Origin: Cellulomonas gilvus ATCC 13127
GTDB lineage: Bacteria > Actinomycetota > Actinomycetes > Actinomycetales > Cellulomonadaceae
Direction: 5' to 3'
Length of the DNA: 64,000 bases
Assembly: GCF_000218545.1 (NCBI RefSeq)
Contig: NC_015671.1
Coordinates: 2,356,001 to 2,420,000 of the forward strand
In this document: one piece after another, positions 1 through 8,502 of the stretch
Layout: every line of letters begins with the position of its first letter
Numbering within the stretch: the stretch's first letter is position 1
Notes under the pieces: generated by a model
Told to the model about the DNA's origin: nothing
Seen by the model: the letters and a program-made list of their open reading frames with translations, nothing else
Database searches by the model: none
Position numbers and translations under genes: made by a program

Positions 1-220
1 AGTACAGCGGGATCTTCTCGTAGCCTCCAAGAGCATCGGCCACCTCCCGCTTGAGCGAGTAGAGAACGCCATGAAGGATCGGACCTACCACGGCCGTGAT
101 GGCCGAGACCTCGTCTGCCACTGGGTTCAGTTGATGCTCTTCGCGAATCTCCACAACCTGGAGAGTAGCCAACCGGGCGTTCCGATAAACCCGCCACACG
201 GAGGACGGCGCGCACTTCAC
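1..220 (-). CDS. Partial hypothetical protein (runs off the left edge)
   Basis: Reading the minus strand from a GTG at 220 gives an open frame of 73 codons to the window edge with no stop. The translation has a protein-like composition (…RNARLATLQVVEIREE… then …ITAVVGPILHGVLYSLKREV…). A GGCGGGCGG purine-rich stretch just before the GTG could act as ribosome binding site; in-frame GTGs at 199 and 154 are alternatives. Codons such as TTT, TAT, GAA and CAA are used more than in the neighbouring core genes, so this may be an accessory gene. I do not recognise a family. It is divergent from the glycosylase-like gene at 292. Low to moderate confidence because the 3' part is missing. Confidence 0.4.
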   Translation of the reverse strand, partial: MKCAPSSVWRVYRNARLATLQVVEIREEHQLNPVADEVSAITAVVGPILHGVLYSLKREVADALGGYEKIPLY

Positions 221-291
221 CCGCCCGCCGGCGGGTCCGTCGGCCTCCGTCCGTTGCTGTCAAGCGGGTGCAACCGGTGCGGGATGGGAGG

Positions 292-861
292 ATGACCGAG
301 CGTCTCTGGCTCACGGGCGACCCCGATGCCGACCAACTGCTGACCGACGACTTCTTCGCACTCGCGCTCGCGATGCTGCTGGACCAGCAGTACCCGATGG
401 AGCACGCGTTCCGAGGCGGGTGGAAGGTGCTGAGCCGGTTCGGCTCGCTCGACCCGGCCGCGATCGCGGCAGCGGACCCGCAGGAGTTCACCGCGCTGTG
501 CAGCACGCCCCCGGCGATCCACCGCTTCCCCGGCTCGATGGCGCGCCGCCTGCAGGAGCTCGCGGCACTGGTGGTCGAACGGTACGACGGCGACGTGACC
601 CGCCTGTGGACCGAGCCGACGACGGGCGCGGAGCTGTTCGCGCGCGTCCAGGAGCTGCCCGGCTTCGGCCGGCAGAAGGCCCAGATCTTCGTCGCGCTGC
701 TCGCCAAGCAGCTCGGGGTGCGGCCCGCGGGCTGGGAGGCCGTCGCGGGCGACTACGCGCTCGACGGGTACCGGTCGGTCGCGGACGTGGTGGACGGGGA
801 CTCGCTGCGCAGGGTCCGGGAGTTCAAGCAGGCGAAGAAGGCGGCCGCGAAGCGGGCCTGA
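292..861 (+). CDS. HhH-GPD family base-excision DNA repair protein
   Basis: A 189-residue protein of the helix-hairpin-helix GPD glycosylase fold, expected to act on damaged bases in DNA. The early segment LLDQQYPMEHAF matches the 'LxxQ' entry of HhH-GPD proteins. The helix-hairpin-helix LPGFGRQKAQIF lies around residues 120-131, followed by a Gly-Asp segment (VAGDYALDGY) at the position where the family carries its catalytic Asp. It lacks the C-terminal iron-sulfur cysteines of Nth/MutY, which fits the small actinobacterial subgroup of unknown substrate. The start at 292 is chosen for homology-like N-terminal length; GGGAGG abuts the ATG, and an in-frame GTG at 268 is possible. It ends 3 bp before the convergent GH3 gene. 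Confidence 0.85.
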   Translation: MTERLWLTGDPDADQLLTDDFFALALAMLLDQQYPMEHAFRGGWKVLSRFGSLDPAAIAAADPQEFTALCSTPPAIHRFPGSMARRLQELAALVVERYDGDVTRLWTEPTTGAELFARVQELPGFGRQKAQIFVALLAKQLGVRPAGWEAVAGDYALDGYRSVADVVDGDSLRRVREFKQAKKAAAKRA

Positions 862-864
862 GCC

Positions 865-2085
865 TCACGGCAGGGCGGACTTGGCCGCGAGCACGCGCGT
901 GAACGCCGCGTCCACCTTGGCCGCGAACTGCGGGTCGACGCGCGCCTGGTGCACCACGGCCCCGACCATCTCCGGGGCGACCTGCGGGACCTTCGAGACC
1001 AGGACGAGGTCCACGCCCGCGTCGATCGCCGCGATCGCGCGGTCCGCGGGCGACCACTGCTGCACCTGCTCGGCGCCCGAGAGGTCGTCGGTGATCACCA
1101 GCCCGTCGAACCCGAGGCGCTCGCGCAGCAGCCCGCCGACGACCGCCGGTGAGAACGCCGCGGGCGCGGACGGGTCGATCTGCGTGTAGATCGCCGTGGA
1201 GACCATGACGCACGTGGCGCCCGCAGCGATGCCGTCGGCGAACACCCGGATCTGCGCGCCGTCGCTCGTCGTGACGTCGTCCGTCACGCCCGCGGTGGTG
1301 TCGGTGTCGGCGGTCACCGCGCCGAGGCCCGGGAAGTGCTTGATCGCGACCGCGACCCCGGAGTCGCGCAGGCCCGCGGCGAACGCGTTCGCGTGCGAGG
1401 TCACCGACCGGGGCGTGGTGCCGTAGTTCCGGTCGAGCGCACCGACCGGTGGGTTGTCGGCCTCAGTGCCCGCGGCGACCAGGTCCATCACGGGGGCGAG
1501 GTCCAGGTTCACGCCCACCGCCGCGAGCTCGCTCCCCCACGCGGTCGCCTGCTCGCGCAGGTCGGCAGGATCCCACGTCGCCTGCTCCGTGGCGGCCGGG
1601 ATGTCCGAGAACCCCGGGCCGCGCAGCACCTGCACGCGGCCGCCCTCCTGGTCGGTCGCCACCAGCATGGGCCGGCCGTGCGTGGTCTCAGCGCCGACGA
1701 GCGACGTGTGGCGCTCGACGAGCGTGCGCACGTCGGCGGCGCCCGCGGTGCTGCGGCCGTGCAGGAACAGGTTGCCCACGTGGTCCTGCACGATCGCGCG
1801 GCGGCTCACGGGATCGGGCTCGGTCACGTCCACACCGACCATGAAGAGCTGGCCGACCTTCTGCTCGAGCGTCCACGCGTCACCCGCGGGCGTGGGCGTG
1901 GGCGTGGGCGACGGCGCGGGCACCGGCGTCGGGCTCGCCGTGGTGCGGGCGCTCGTGGACGGGGTGGGCGCGGCGGACCGGTCGGCGTCGCGTGCCAGCA
2001 CCAGCGCGGCCACGGTCACCGCCGCCGCGACCAGCACGACCGCGACGGCCAGGAGCACGCGCTCTGTTCGGCTCACGCGCCCCAT
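865..2085 (-). CDS. Glycoside hydrolase family 3 protein, NagZ-like, membrane anchored
   Basis: A 406-residue protein with an N-terminal transmembrane anchor (about residues 9-31, LLAVAVVLVAAAVTVAALVL), a Thr/Pro/Ser linker (about 38-68) and a GH3 N-terminal TIM barrel. Family landmarks are DQEGGRV (145-151), KHFPGLG (249-255) and TDDL (332-335), which carries the nucleophile Asp. The family is beta-N-acetylhexosaminidase acting on peptidoglycan sugars; the anchor puts this copy outside the membrane. Oddly, the family motif KH(F/I)PG(H/L)G-x4-D-(S/T)-H, whose last His belongs to the acid/base dyad, ends here in D-T-D (260-262). The specificity or mechanism may therefore differ from NagZ. It lies 51 bp downstream of cofE on the same strand. 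Confidence 0.88.
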   Translation of the reverse strand: MGRVSRTERVLLAVAVVLVAAAVTVAALVLARDADRSAAPTPSTSARTTASPTPVPAPSPTPTPTPAGDAWTLEQKVGQLFMVGVDVTEPDPVSRRAIVQDHVGNLFLHGRSTAGAADVRTLVERHTSLVGAETTHGRPMLVATDQEGGRVQVLRGPGFSDIPAATEQATWDPADLREQATAWGSELAAVGVNLDLAPVMDLVAAGTEADNPPVGALDRNYGTTPRSVTSHANAFAAGLRDSGVAVAIKHFPGLGAVTADTDTTAGVTDDVTTSDGAQIRVFADGIAAGATCVMVSTAIYTQIDPSAPAAFSPAVVGGLLRERLGFDGLVITDDLSGAEQVQQWSPADRAIAAIDAGVDLVLVSKVPQVAPEMVGAVVHQARVDPQFAAKVDAAFTRVLAAKSALP

Positions 2086-2136
2086 CGTGGTGCAGCCACC
2101 CCTCCGACGCGCGCGCTCACGAGCGCCTCGTCCCCG

Positions 2137-2964
2137 TCACCGGTCCGGGGCGTCCTGCGGGCGGTCGAGCGCGTCCTTCCACCCCTGGGCGTACGCCTCG
2201 GCGCTGCCCTGACTGAACATGTCCTGCGCGCCGAGCCGCACCAGCGTGCGGGCGCCCGGTCCGTCGTCGTCCAGCACGTGGCTCGCGAGCCCGCGCACCA
2301 CCGCGACGGGACGCCCCGACGCCTTGCCCTTGACGAGCTCGGCCGCGGCCGCGACCTCGTCGCCCACCGCCGTGACGGTCATCGTCAGGGGCCGGCCCTG
2401 CGTGTCGTGCGCGCCGCGCAGGTCCTCGAGCACCCGGACGCCCGCGGCGCCGATCGTGATGTCCGTGACGCCGTCCCGCCACGGCCGGCCCGCGGTGTCC
2501 GTGACCAGCACGCCGATCCGCACACCGCACGCGGCCCCGACGCCCGCGCGCAGCGCCCGCGCGCTCGCATCCGGGTCGAGCGGCAGCAGCAGCACGGTGC
2601 CGACGGGCGTGTTGCTCGCATCCACCCCCGCCGCGGCCATGACCAGGCCCAGCCGGTTCTCCACGATGCGCGTCACGCCGCCGGCGTGCTCACGCGTGGC
2701 CACCACGCGCACGGTCTCGTCGGTGATCGCCTGCTCGCGGTCGTCGGCGGCGACCACGCGTCCCTCCGCCTTGGACACGATCTTGGACGTCACGACGAGG
2801 ATGTCGCCGTCCCGCAGCGCGCGGTCCGGGTGCGCGGCGGCGTCGTCGCGCAGCAGCCCGACGAGCAGGGCCACGAGGTCGTCGCCCGGCACCACCTCCG
2901 GCAGCCCGGCGGGTGCCCAGACGCGGAGGTCGCCGGGCGCGTCGGACGTCGGCGCAGGGCTCAT
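2137..2964 (-). CDS. cofE: Coenzyme F420-0:L-glutamate ligase
   Basis: A 275-residue protein matching the CofE / FbiB N-terminal family, which adds L-glutamate to F420-0 using GTP. Visible landmarks are [17 protein letters not shown] near the N-terminus, a conserved [14 protein letters not shown] stretch and [19 protein letters not shown] in the middle. There is no C-terminal FMN nitroreductase domain, so it is a stand-alone CofE rather than a full FbiB. The ATG at 2964 is chosen because ATG (2964-2962) and the stop of the upstream F420 gene (2963-2961) form an ATGA 4-bp overlap, implying translational coupling. An upstream in-frame start at 3009 would lie inside the neighbour and is less likely. 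Confidence 0.92.
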   Translation of the reverse strand: MSPAPTSDAPGDLRVWAPAGLPEVVPGDDLVALLVGLLRDDAAAHPDRALRDGDILVVTSKIVSKAEGRVVAADDREQAITDETVRVVATREHAGGVTRIVENRLGLVMAAAGVDASNTPVGTVLLLPLDPDASARALRAGVGAACGVRIGVLVTDTAGRPWRDGVTDITIGAAGVRVLEDLRGAHDTQGRPLTMTVTAVGDEVAAAAELVKGKASGRPVAVVRGLASHVLDDDGPGARTLVRLGAQDMFSQGSAEAYAQGWKDALDRPQDAPDR

Positions 2965-3977
2965 CGCACCAGCTTCGGCAGCACCTGCGCGCCGAACGTC
3001 TCGATCCACTCGCGCTGGTTGCGCCCCACGTTGTGCAGGTAGATGCGGTCGAACCCGAGGTCCACGTACTTCTGGATCTCCGCGCGGTGCACGTCGGGGT
3101 CGGCGGAGATCACCATGCGACCCTCGAAGTCCTCGGGCCGGACCAGCTTGGCCATCTGCTCGAACTCGAACGGCGAGCGGATGTCACCCTTGGGGAACTT
3201 CATGCCACCGTTGGGCCACTCGTGCATCGCGTTGGCGAGCGCCTCCTCGTCCGTGGGCGCCCAGGACAGGTGCAGCTGCAGCACCTTCGGGAGGTCCTCG
3301 GGGTTGCGGCCCGACTCGCGCACGCCGTCGTGGAAGCGGCCGAACAGCCCCTCGATCTTCTCGAGCGGCGCACCCACCGTGATGAGCCCGTCCGCGTGCC
3401 GGCCCGCCCGCTTGGCCGTGATCGGGCCCGCGGTCGCCACCAGGATGGGCGGCGCCTGCTCGGGCATCGTCCACAGGCGCGTGGACTCGAGCTTGTAGAA
3501 GTCACCCGAGTGCTTGACGTCCTTGCCCGCGAGCGACGCCGAGAACAGCTTCTTGATGATGTCGATCGCCTCGAACATGCGGTTGATCCGCTCGGGCGCC
3601 TCGGGCCAGTACTGCGCGGTGATGTGCTCGTTGAGCGCCTCGCCCGAGCCGAGCCCGAGCCAGTGCCGCCCCGGGTACATGGCCGCGAGCGTCGCGCTGG
3701 CCTGCGCGACCATCGCCGGGTGCCAGCGGAACGTCGGAGCGGTGACGCCCGGACCCATGTCGCCCACGGTCCGCTCGCCCACCGCGCTGAGCACGTTCCA
3801 CACGAAGCTCGACTGCCCCTGCGCGGGGACCCACGGCTGGAAGTGGTCGGCGGCCATGACGCCGGAGAAGCCGTGCTCCTCCGCGTAAGCCGACAGCGCG
3901 ACCGCCTCCGTCGGGTGGAACTGCTCGAGCATCGCCGCGTAGCCGACCGTCAGTCCGCTCGCCGTCACACCGGTCAC
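2961..3977 (-). CDS. F420-dependent oxidoreductase, glucose-6-phosphate dehydrogenase family
   Basis: A 338-residue luciferase-fold (TIM barrel) protein of the F420-dependent G6PDH-like group. ADHFQPW near residue 44 matches the SDHFQPW of M. tuberculosis Fgd1, whose His and Trp sit at the active site, and SGEALNE near 110 matches TGEALNE with its active-site Glu. PTFRWHPA and the LATAGP segment are also Fgd-like. The overall sequence is divergent from Fgd1, so the exact sugar substrate is uncertain. It is the first gene of a pair with cofE (4-bp overlap), linking use of F420 with its polyglutamylation. The GTG start at 3977 follows a GA-rich leader; an in-frame GTG at 3968 is an alternative. 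Confidence 0.9.
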   Translation of the reverse strand: MTGVTASGLTVGYAAMLEQFHPTEAVALSAYAEEHGFSGVMAADHFQPWVPAQGQSSFVWNVLSAVGERTVGDMGPGVTAPTFRWHPAMVAQASATLAAMYPGRHWLGLGSGEALNEHITAQYWPEAPERINRMFEAIDIIKKLFSASLAGKDVKHSGDFYKLESTRLWTMPEQAPPILVATAGPITAKRAGRHADGLITVGAPLEKIEGLFGRFHDGVRESGRNPEDLPKVLQLHLSWAPTDEEALANAMHEWPNGGMKFPKGDIRSPFEFEQMAKLVRPEDFEGRMVISADPDVHRAEIQKYVDLGFDRIYLHNVGRNQREWIETFGAQVLPKLVR

Positions 3978-4095
3978 GTCGCCCTCGTCCTCGTCTCGCC
4001 GTCCCGCGGCTCATCCGCCGGCTCGTCGGGCCCGTGCAGACCCGTCACGCGACCCTAACCCCGCGACATGACACCCACGTTTCCCCACCCACCCC

Positions 4096-4121
4096 CGACC
4101 TGGTACCTATCCGCCAGGTCG
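4096..4121 (-). repeat. Hairpin repeat copy 1, conserved loop
   Basis: An 8-bp perfect stem (CGACCTGG / CCAGGTCG) encloses a 10-nt loop, TACCTATCCG on the + strand. Read on the minus strand, as transcript of the transporter at 4191-5189, the core is CTGGCGGATAGGTACCAG. It lies downstream of that gene's stop and may be a terminator. The same core recurs at 4144-4177 and, with two loop changes, at 13864-13901. Confidence 0.7.
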
Positions 4122-4143
4122 CCGACAAGACGGACACCCCCCA

Positions 4144-4177
4144 CCGCCGAACTGGTACCTATCCGCCAGGTCGGCGG
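4144..4177 (-). repeat. Hairpin repeat copy 2, conserved loop
   Basis: This is the second copy, starting 23 bp beyond copy 1. It has the identical 10-nt loop and CTGG/CCAG inner stem but a different outer stem (CCGCCGA / TCGGCGG, one A-G mismatch). Conserving the loop while the stem sequence varies but stays paired argues for selection on structure. It sits only 13 bp after the stop of the EamA transporter gene. Confidence 0.7.
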
Positions 4178-4190
4178 CATCGGCGGGGGG

Positions 4191-5189
4191 TCAGGGGTGC
4201 GTGGCGAGGGCGGGCTCGGGGTCCGTCGTCACGGGGGTGGGCGCGGCCTCGGCCGCGGCGCCCGCACGCACCAGCGCCACTCCCCCGACGACGAGCAGCG
4301 CGCCGGCCACCTGCACCGCGGTGGGCGCCTCGGCGAGCAGCAGCCACGCCAGGAGCACCGCGAACAGCACCTCGGTCAGAGCCAGGAAGGATGCGATCCG
4401 CTCCCCGAGCAGGCGCACCGACACGGCGCTGACCCCGTAGGCGAACGCGGTCGGCACCACGGCCACGACCGCGAGCGGCACGGCCCAGTGGACGTGCGCG
4501 CCCAGCAGGTCCACGCGGACGTCGGGCGCGTGGAGCGGAAGCACCCCGAGCACCACGCACACGCCGACGGTCAACGCGCCGACGACCATCGCGGACCCGG
4601 CCAGGGCGACGGGCGGCAGCGCGATGGGGCGTGCGGTGAGCGCGAAGTACGCGGCGTTCCCGACGGCCGAGGCGAGCGCGAACGCCAGGCCGAGCGGGTC
4701 CAGCGCGAGGTCCCCGGTCACGTCGAGCACCAGGACGAGTCCGCCCATGGCGAGCGCCGCGCCGACGAGCGTCGCGCGCGACGGCGTGCGCCGGGTCCTC
4801 ACCCACGCCCACGCGAGCAGCAGCAGGGGCCCGGTGTACTCGATCAGCAGCGCGACCGCGACGGGCAGCCGGTCCACGGCCAGGTAGTACAGCGTCGACG
4901 CCCCGGCGACACCCAGCAGGCCGAGCGCGACGACGCTGCGCCAGTCGGTGCGCAGCAACTCCCACCGCCCGCGCAGCGTGATCGCGGCCGGGAGCGCGAG
5001 CAGCAGCGCTCCGAAGGACAGCCGCACCAGGATCGCCGCACCCGGGCTCCACCCGGCGGCGAGCAGCGGCTTGACCACGGGCCCGCTCACGGCGAACGCC
5101 AGCGCGGACACGAGCCCCGCGACCACACCGACGCTGCGCGCGCGCGTACCGTGCACGACTGGCTCCCGTTCCGGCGTCCTGCGACGCAT
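4191..5189 (-). CDS. EamA/DMT family inner-membrane transporter
   Basis: A 332-residue protein with about ten hydrophobic segments in two repeated halves, the layout of the drug/metabolite transporter (EamA) family that exports metabolites or amino acids. The first helix begins at SVGVVAGLVSALAFAVSGPVV; the EamA feature of a helix pair ending in YxxxxRLPVAVALLIEY-like text is present (YYLAVDRLPVAVALLIEYTG). The substrate cannot be deduced. The ATG at 5189 is preferred over a GTG at 5243 because GAGGGAG lies immediately upstream. The C-terminus is an Ala/Pro-rich tail. The gene is divergent from the CGNR regulator and followed by two hairpin repeats that probably end its transcript. Confidence 0.88.
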   Translation of the reverse strand: MRRRTPEREPVVHGTRARSVGVVAGLVSALAFAVSGPVVKPLLAAGWSPGAAILVRLSFGALLLALPAAITLRGRWELLRTDWRSVVALGLLGVAGASTLYYLAVDRLPVAVALLIEYTGPLLLLAWAWVRTRRTPSRATLVGAALAMGGLVLVLDVTGDLALDPLGLAFALASAVGNAAYFALTARPIALPPVALAGSAMVVGALTVGVCVVLGVLPLHAPDVRVDLLGAHVHWAVPLAVVAVVPTAFAYGVSAVSVRLLGERIASFLALTEVLFAVLLAWLLLAEAPTAVQVAGALLVVGGVALVRAGAAAEAAPTPVTTDPEPALATHP

Positions 5190-5308
5190 CGCTCCCTCAG
5201 GTGCGCCGGCCCGGCGCGCCGCGGCGGACGGGTCCGGGATCACCGGATGTCAGGCGTCAACCGCTCATATGCTCGTGACAGTAGGCCCTCGCAACGACAG
5301 GAGTCAAC

Positions 5309-5866
5309 GTGGTCTTCGCTCGTGACACCGAGGCCAACCTGCTGGCCGCCGCGGAGCTGGTCAACACCGCGCTGCGCCGCGACGGTCACGACGCGCTGAC
5401 CACGCCCGCCGAGCTCGACGCGTTCTACGTCCGCTGGGGCTACTCGGTGCGGCACGACGGCGACGACGCCGAGCTCGCGGAGGTCCGTGCGGCCCGTACG
5501 CGCCTGCAGCGCCTGTGGGGCGTGGACCGCGACGAGGCGGCGGGCCTGGTCAACGCGATCCTGCGCGAGGCCGACGCGGTCCCGTTCCTCACCCGGCACG
5601 ACGCGCTCGACTGGCACCTGCACGCGACCGCGCCGGGCGCACCGCTCGCGACCGTCGTGCTGGTCGAGACCGCGATGGGCGTCGCGGACGTGGTCCGGTC
5701 CGACGAGTACGCGCGCATGAAGCGGTGCGAGGGTGACGACTGCGACGCGGTGCTCGTCGACCTCTCGCGCAACAGGTCCAAGCGGTTCTGCGACGTCAAC
5801 AACTGCGGCAACCGCGCGAACGTCGCGGCCTACCGCGCACGCCGGGCGGACGCGCAGACCGGCTGA
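5309..5866 (+). CDS. CGNR zinc-finger / ABATE-domain stress regulator
   Basis: A 185-residue protein with an N-terminal helical ABATE-type domain and a C-terminal CGNR zinc finger. The four likely zinc ligands are C140, C145, C161 and C166, framed by CEGDDC, the SRNRSKRFC signature and CGNRANVAAYR. Proteins of this class are putative stress-induced transcriptional regulators; DNA binding through the zinc ribbon is inferred from the family. The GTG start at 5309 has an AGGAG ribosome binding site 6 bases upstream. It is divergently arranged with the EamA transporter, so it may regulate that gene, although I see no operator. Confidence 0.88.
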   Translation: MVFARDTEANLLAAAELVNTALRRDGHDALTTPAELDAFYVRWGYSVRHDGDDAELAEVRAARTRLQRLWGVDRDEAAGLVNAILREADAVPFLTRHDALDWHLHATAPGAPLATVVLVETAMGVADVVRSDEYARMKRCEGDDCDAVLVDLSRNRSKRFCDVNNCGNRANVAAYRARRADAQTG

Positions 5867-5879
5867 CCGCGGGGCCACC

Positions 5880-7502
5880 TCATCCCGCGGGCACCACCAC
5901 GGCCCACGGCGTGTCCCACCCGCCGGCCCGGAACGATCCCTCGACGAACTGCTCGCGCGTGATGGTCAGCCGCACCCCGCGGCCCGGCTCGTACACGTCG
6001 ACCGCCGCGTCGGCGTGCGCGTACACCAGCACCACGTGCCGCGGCATGCCCGCGTCGCCGACGTACAGCACCGCGGGGGCACCGTCGTCGGTCGCCGCGA
6101 CGAGCCGCGCGAACGCCGCCGCCCGGTCCGCTCCCGACCGCGGGTCCACCAGGTCGACGCCGTACCCCGCACCACCGGGCGGCGCGAGCGCGGACAGCTC
6201 CTCCGCGGCGGCCCACGGCGACGTGCCGAGGAACGGCGGCCAGGGCGCGGAGACATTCGTCGGCGACCACGCGGCGGCCGTGTCCTTGCGCGGGTCGTCG
6301 GTACGGCGCTTGGTCGCGGCCTCGAGCGCCCGGAACCGCGCCGCCACGGCGTCGGACGGCAGCACCGCATCGCGCGGCGGTCCCGCCTCGGCCGACGACG
6401 CCGCACCGACCGACGGCCCCCCACCGAGAGCCGCGCCCGCGACCCCGGCTCCGGCCGCGCCGTCGGCCGCGTCGAACCCGGTCAGCACGTGCAGCGCGGC
6501 GACGGGGTCGCGCAGCAGCCGCGCGAGCACCAGCGACGACGAGCCGCACGTGGTGCCGGTCGACTGCCGGAACGGCCCGTCCGGCCGCAGGGCGCGCTCG
6601 GGGTCCAGCACCTGGTCCGGGTCGGACGTGGACGCGATCCGGACGGCGAACCGCCGCACGGTCGCCGCGTCGTGCCCCGCGGCCAGCGCGGCGAGCACCC
6701 AGGCGCGGTGCCGCGCGGTCGGTGCCTCGGCGAGGAGGTCGTCGAGCGCGCTGCGGTCGGCGGCGGGGAGCGCACGTGCCGCGGCCCGGGCCCGCACCAG
6801 CACGCCGCCGACCCACGGCCGACGGCCCGAACCCGGCTCGTGCTGCCCGACCGCGTCGAGCGCACGCATCCCGGGAGCGGCGCCGTCCGGGAACGGCATC
6901 GCCGCGCGCACCTGCGCGAGCTCGGCGGCGCACGTGCGCTCGGCCTGCTCCGCCCGGTCCCACGCCTCGGTCGCGCCCGCGATCGCCGCGCGCAGGTGAC
7001 GGACCACGTCGTCGACCTGGTCGAGCTCTCCGGGATGGCGCGGGACGTCGTCCTTGGCGCGCGCCAGCTCGGCGAGCGCGTCGTCGTGCGCCCGGTGGGC
7101 GGTGTCCAGCTCGCGCGCGTGCGCCTGCAAAGCGTCCGCACCCCGCTGCGCCGCGACGCTCGCGGCACCGAGCCGGACGTCGAGCAGGGCCGCGGTCGCG
7201 TCGAACGCCACCGCCGCGGTCCCGCGCCACACCCGCCGGCGCTCGGCGCGCACGTCCTGGACGTCGGCACGCGCCGCCGCGAGCGCGAGCGCGAGCGTGC
7301 GCCATGCGCCCGCGGCGTGGCCGAGCGCGGCGGGGTCGCCCGGTGGGCGGTGCGCGAGCTCACGGCGCGTCTGGTCGACGAGGCCCGCTGCCGTGCGCAC
7401 GTTCGTCGCGAGCTCGAGCGGGTTGAGCGAGAACCCGGCGTCGTCGACGCGGGCGAGCAGTCCCCACAGGCCGCGCACCGCGGCCTGGCCCCGCGCGCTC
7501 AC
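5880..7502 (-). CDS. WXG-domain protein with C-terminal papain-like cysteine protease domain
   Basis: A 540-residue protein. The N-terminal ~220 residues are Ala/Arg-rich and helical, with a WXG motif (WRGTAAVAF, W92-G94) as in WXG100/LXG export domains. A low-complexity stretch follows. The C-terminal half carries QSTGTTCGSSSL, where Q313 precedes C319 by six residues, the same spacing as the oxyanion Gln and catalytic Cys of papain. H489 (RHVVLVYAHAD) and E505 (VYEPGRG) stand where papain-like C39/C70-type enzymes have His and Asp. I infer a secreted protease-type effector of a type VII-like pathway. The GTG start overlaps the stop of the small upstream gene by 4 bp (GTGA). No signal peptide is seen. 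Family assignment is by pattern only. Confidence 0.72.
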   Translation of the reverse strand: MSARGQAAVRGLWGLLARVDDAGFSLNPLELATNVRTAAGLVDQTRRELAHRPPGDPAALGHAAGAWRTLALALAAARADVQDVRAERRRVWRGTAAVAFDATAALLDVRLGAASVAAQRGADALQAHARELDTAHRAHDDALAELARAKDDVPRHPGELDQVDDVVRHLRAAIAGATEAWDRAEQAERTCAAELAQVRAAMPFPDGAAPGMRALDAVGQHEPGSGRRPWVGGVLVRARAAARALPAADRSALDDLLAEAPTARHRAWVLAALAAGHDAATVRRFAVRIASTSDPDQVLDPERALRPDGPFRQSTGTTCGSSSLVLARLLRDPVAALHVLTGFDAADGAAGAGVAGAALGGGPSVGAASSAEAGPPRDAVLPSDAVAARFRALEAATKRRTDDPRKDTAAAWSPTNVSAPWPPFLGTSPWAAAEELSALAPPGGAGYGVDLVDPRSGADRAAAFARLVAATDDGAPAVLYVGDAGMPRHVVLVYAHADAAVDVYEPGRGVRLTITREQFVEGSFRAGGWDTPWAVVVPAG

Positions 7503-7789
7503 GGCTGGACCCCGCCCGGCGTCGGTGCCACGCCGTCGTCGCCCGCCGGTGCCGCCGACGCGTCGACGTCGTCCGCGGCCTCCGCCAGGGCGGCGACGGC
7601 GACGTCCAGCCCGCGCGTCCACCTCTCGACCAGCACCGCGTGCTCGGTCTCCACCGGTGCCACGGCACCGCCTGCCGCCACGGCGTGCGCACCGCGCGCC
7701 GCGTCCAGCGCGAGACCCGTGCGCCGCAGCCGTTCGGCGATCACCGGCAGTGGACCGGCCGGGACCGGTGTCCCCTCGTGCTCCGTCAC
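7499..7789 (-). CDS. Small WXG100/EspC-like helical protein
   Basis: A 96-residue acidic, Ala-rich helical protein, the size of WXG100/EspC-type partners of ESX (type VII) substrates. It has an RWTRGLDVAVAAL segment in place of a clear WXG turn and a disordered Gly/Pro/Asp C-terminal tail. The GTG at 7789 is chosen for the AAGGGG site 7 bases upstream; an ATG at 7828 without a good ribosome binding site would add 13 residues. Its stop overlaps the start of the papain-like WXG protein by 4 bp, so the two are translationally coupled and probably form an exported pair. No ESX core components are in the window. Confidence 0.6.
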   Translation of the reverse strand: MTEHEGTPVPAGPLPVIAERLRRTGLALDAARGAHAVAAGGAVAPVETEHAVLVERWTRGLDVAVAALAEAADDVDASAAPAGDDGVAPTPGGVQP

Positions 7790-7958
7790 AGCCCGCCCCT
7801 TCGCGTCCGCTCTGTCCGGACCTGTCATGGTGCCAGGCCCGTGCGCGCCGACCAGGCGCGGAGACCGTAGGCGTGAACTCGCCCGCGACGGCCCGTGCGC
7901 GTGCGACGATCGCGCCGCCGGACCGCCCGGCGCCGTCCCGCCTCAAGGAAGAGCATCG

Positions 7959-8444
7959 ATGACCCCCCTCGAATACCGCGCCGCCGTCGAGTCCCGCATG
8001 GTGGCGGCGGGCTACCAGATCCAGCAGTCGGACGCCTACGGCCTGATCGGGTACCGCAAGGAGTTCAAGCTCCGCTGGATGGCCTCGACGCTCCACCTGC
8101 TCGTGCACGTCACCGCGGTCCCGCAGGTGACGGGCCAGGGCCTGATGGAGCACACCCAGGCCGCGCTCGAGCACGCCAAGGCGACGCGGGGCGAGATGCG
8201 CGGGCTCCAGTCCGGCGTCGCGGTCATCACGGCCGCCGTCGGCGAGACCGCGGACGAGGCCGCGCACGACTACGCACGGCGCGAGATCGTCAAGGGGTTC
8301 GCCGCGTTCGCGTGGCCCACGGTCGTGGACCTCGGGGCGGGTGTGCGCACCAGCCACGTCGGGCGGCCGGTGATCGGTGCGGTGTTCACGCCGTGGATGC
8401 GGCAGCAGATCGAGACGGTCCTGCCGCAGCCGGGCGAGCTCTGA
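7959..8444 (+). CDS. Conserved hypothetical protein, 161 aa
   Basis: A 161-residue soluble protein with a mixed alpha/beta pattern: hydrophobic strand LHLLVHVTAVPQV, two amphipathic helices (…MEHTQAALEHAKATRGEMRG…) and a C-terminal strand-helix GRPVIGAVFTPWMRQQIE. No membrane segment, signal peptide or known catalytic motif is seen, and I do not recognise the family. The ATG at 7959 follows AAGGAAGAG at good spacing. It lies 58 bp before valS on the same strand and may be co-transcribed with it. Codon use is typical of the core genome, so I take it as a real gene. Confidence 0.75.
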   Translation: MTPLEYRAAVESRMVAAGYQIQQSDAYGLIGYRKEFKLRWMASTLHLLVHVTAVPQVTGQGLMEHTQAALEHAKATRGEMRGLQSGVAVITAAVGETADEAAHDYARREIVKGFAAFAWPTVVDLGAGVRTSHVGRPVIGAVFTPWMRQQIETVLPQPGEL

Positions 8445-8502
8445 GCGACCGGACCCCGGACCTGGCGGGGGCGGTGCGTCGCATCTGGGAAGATGGGCGG
8501 TC

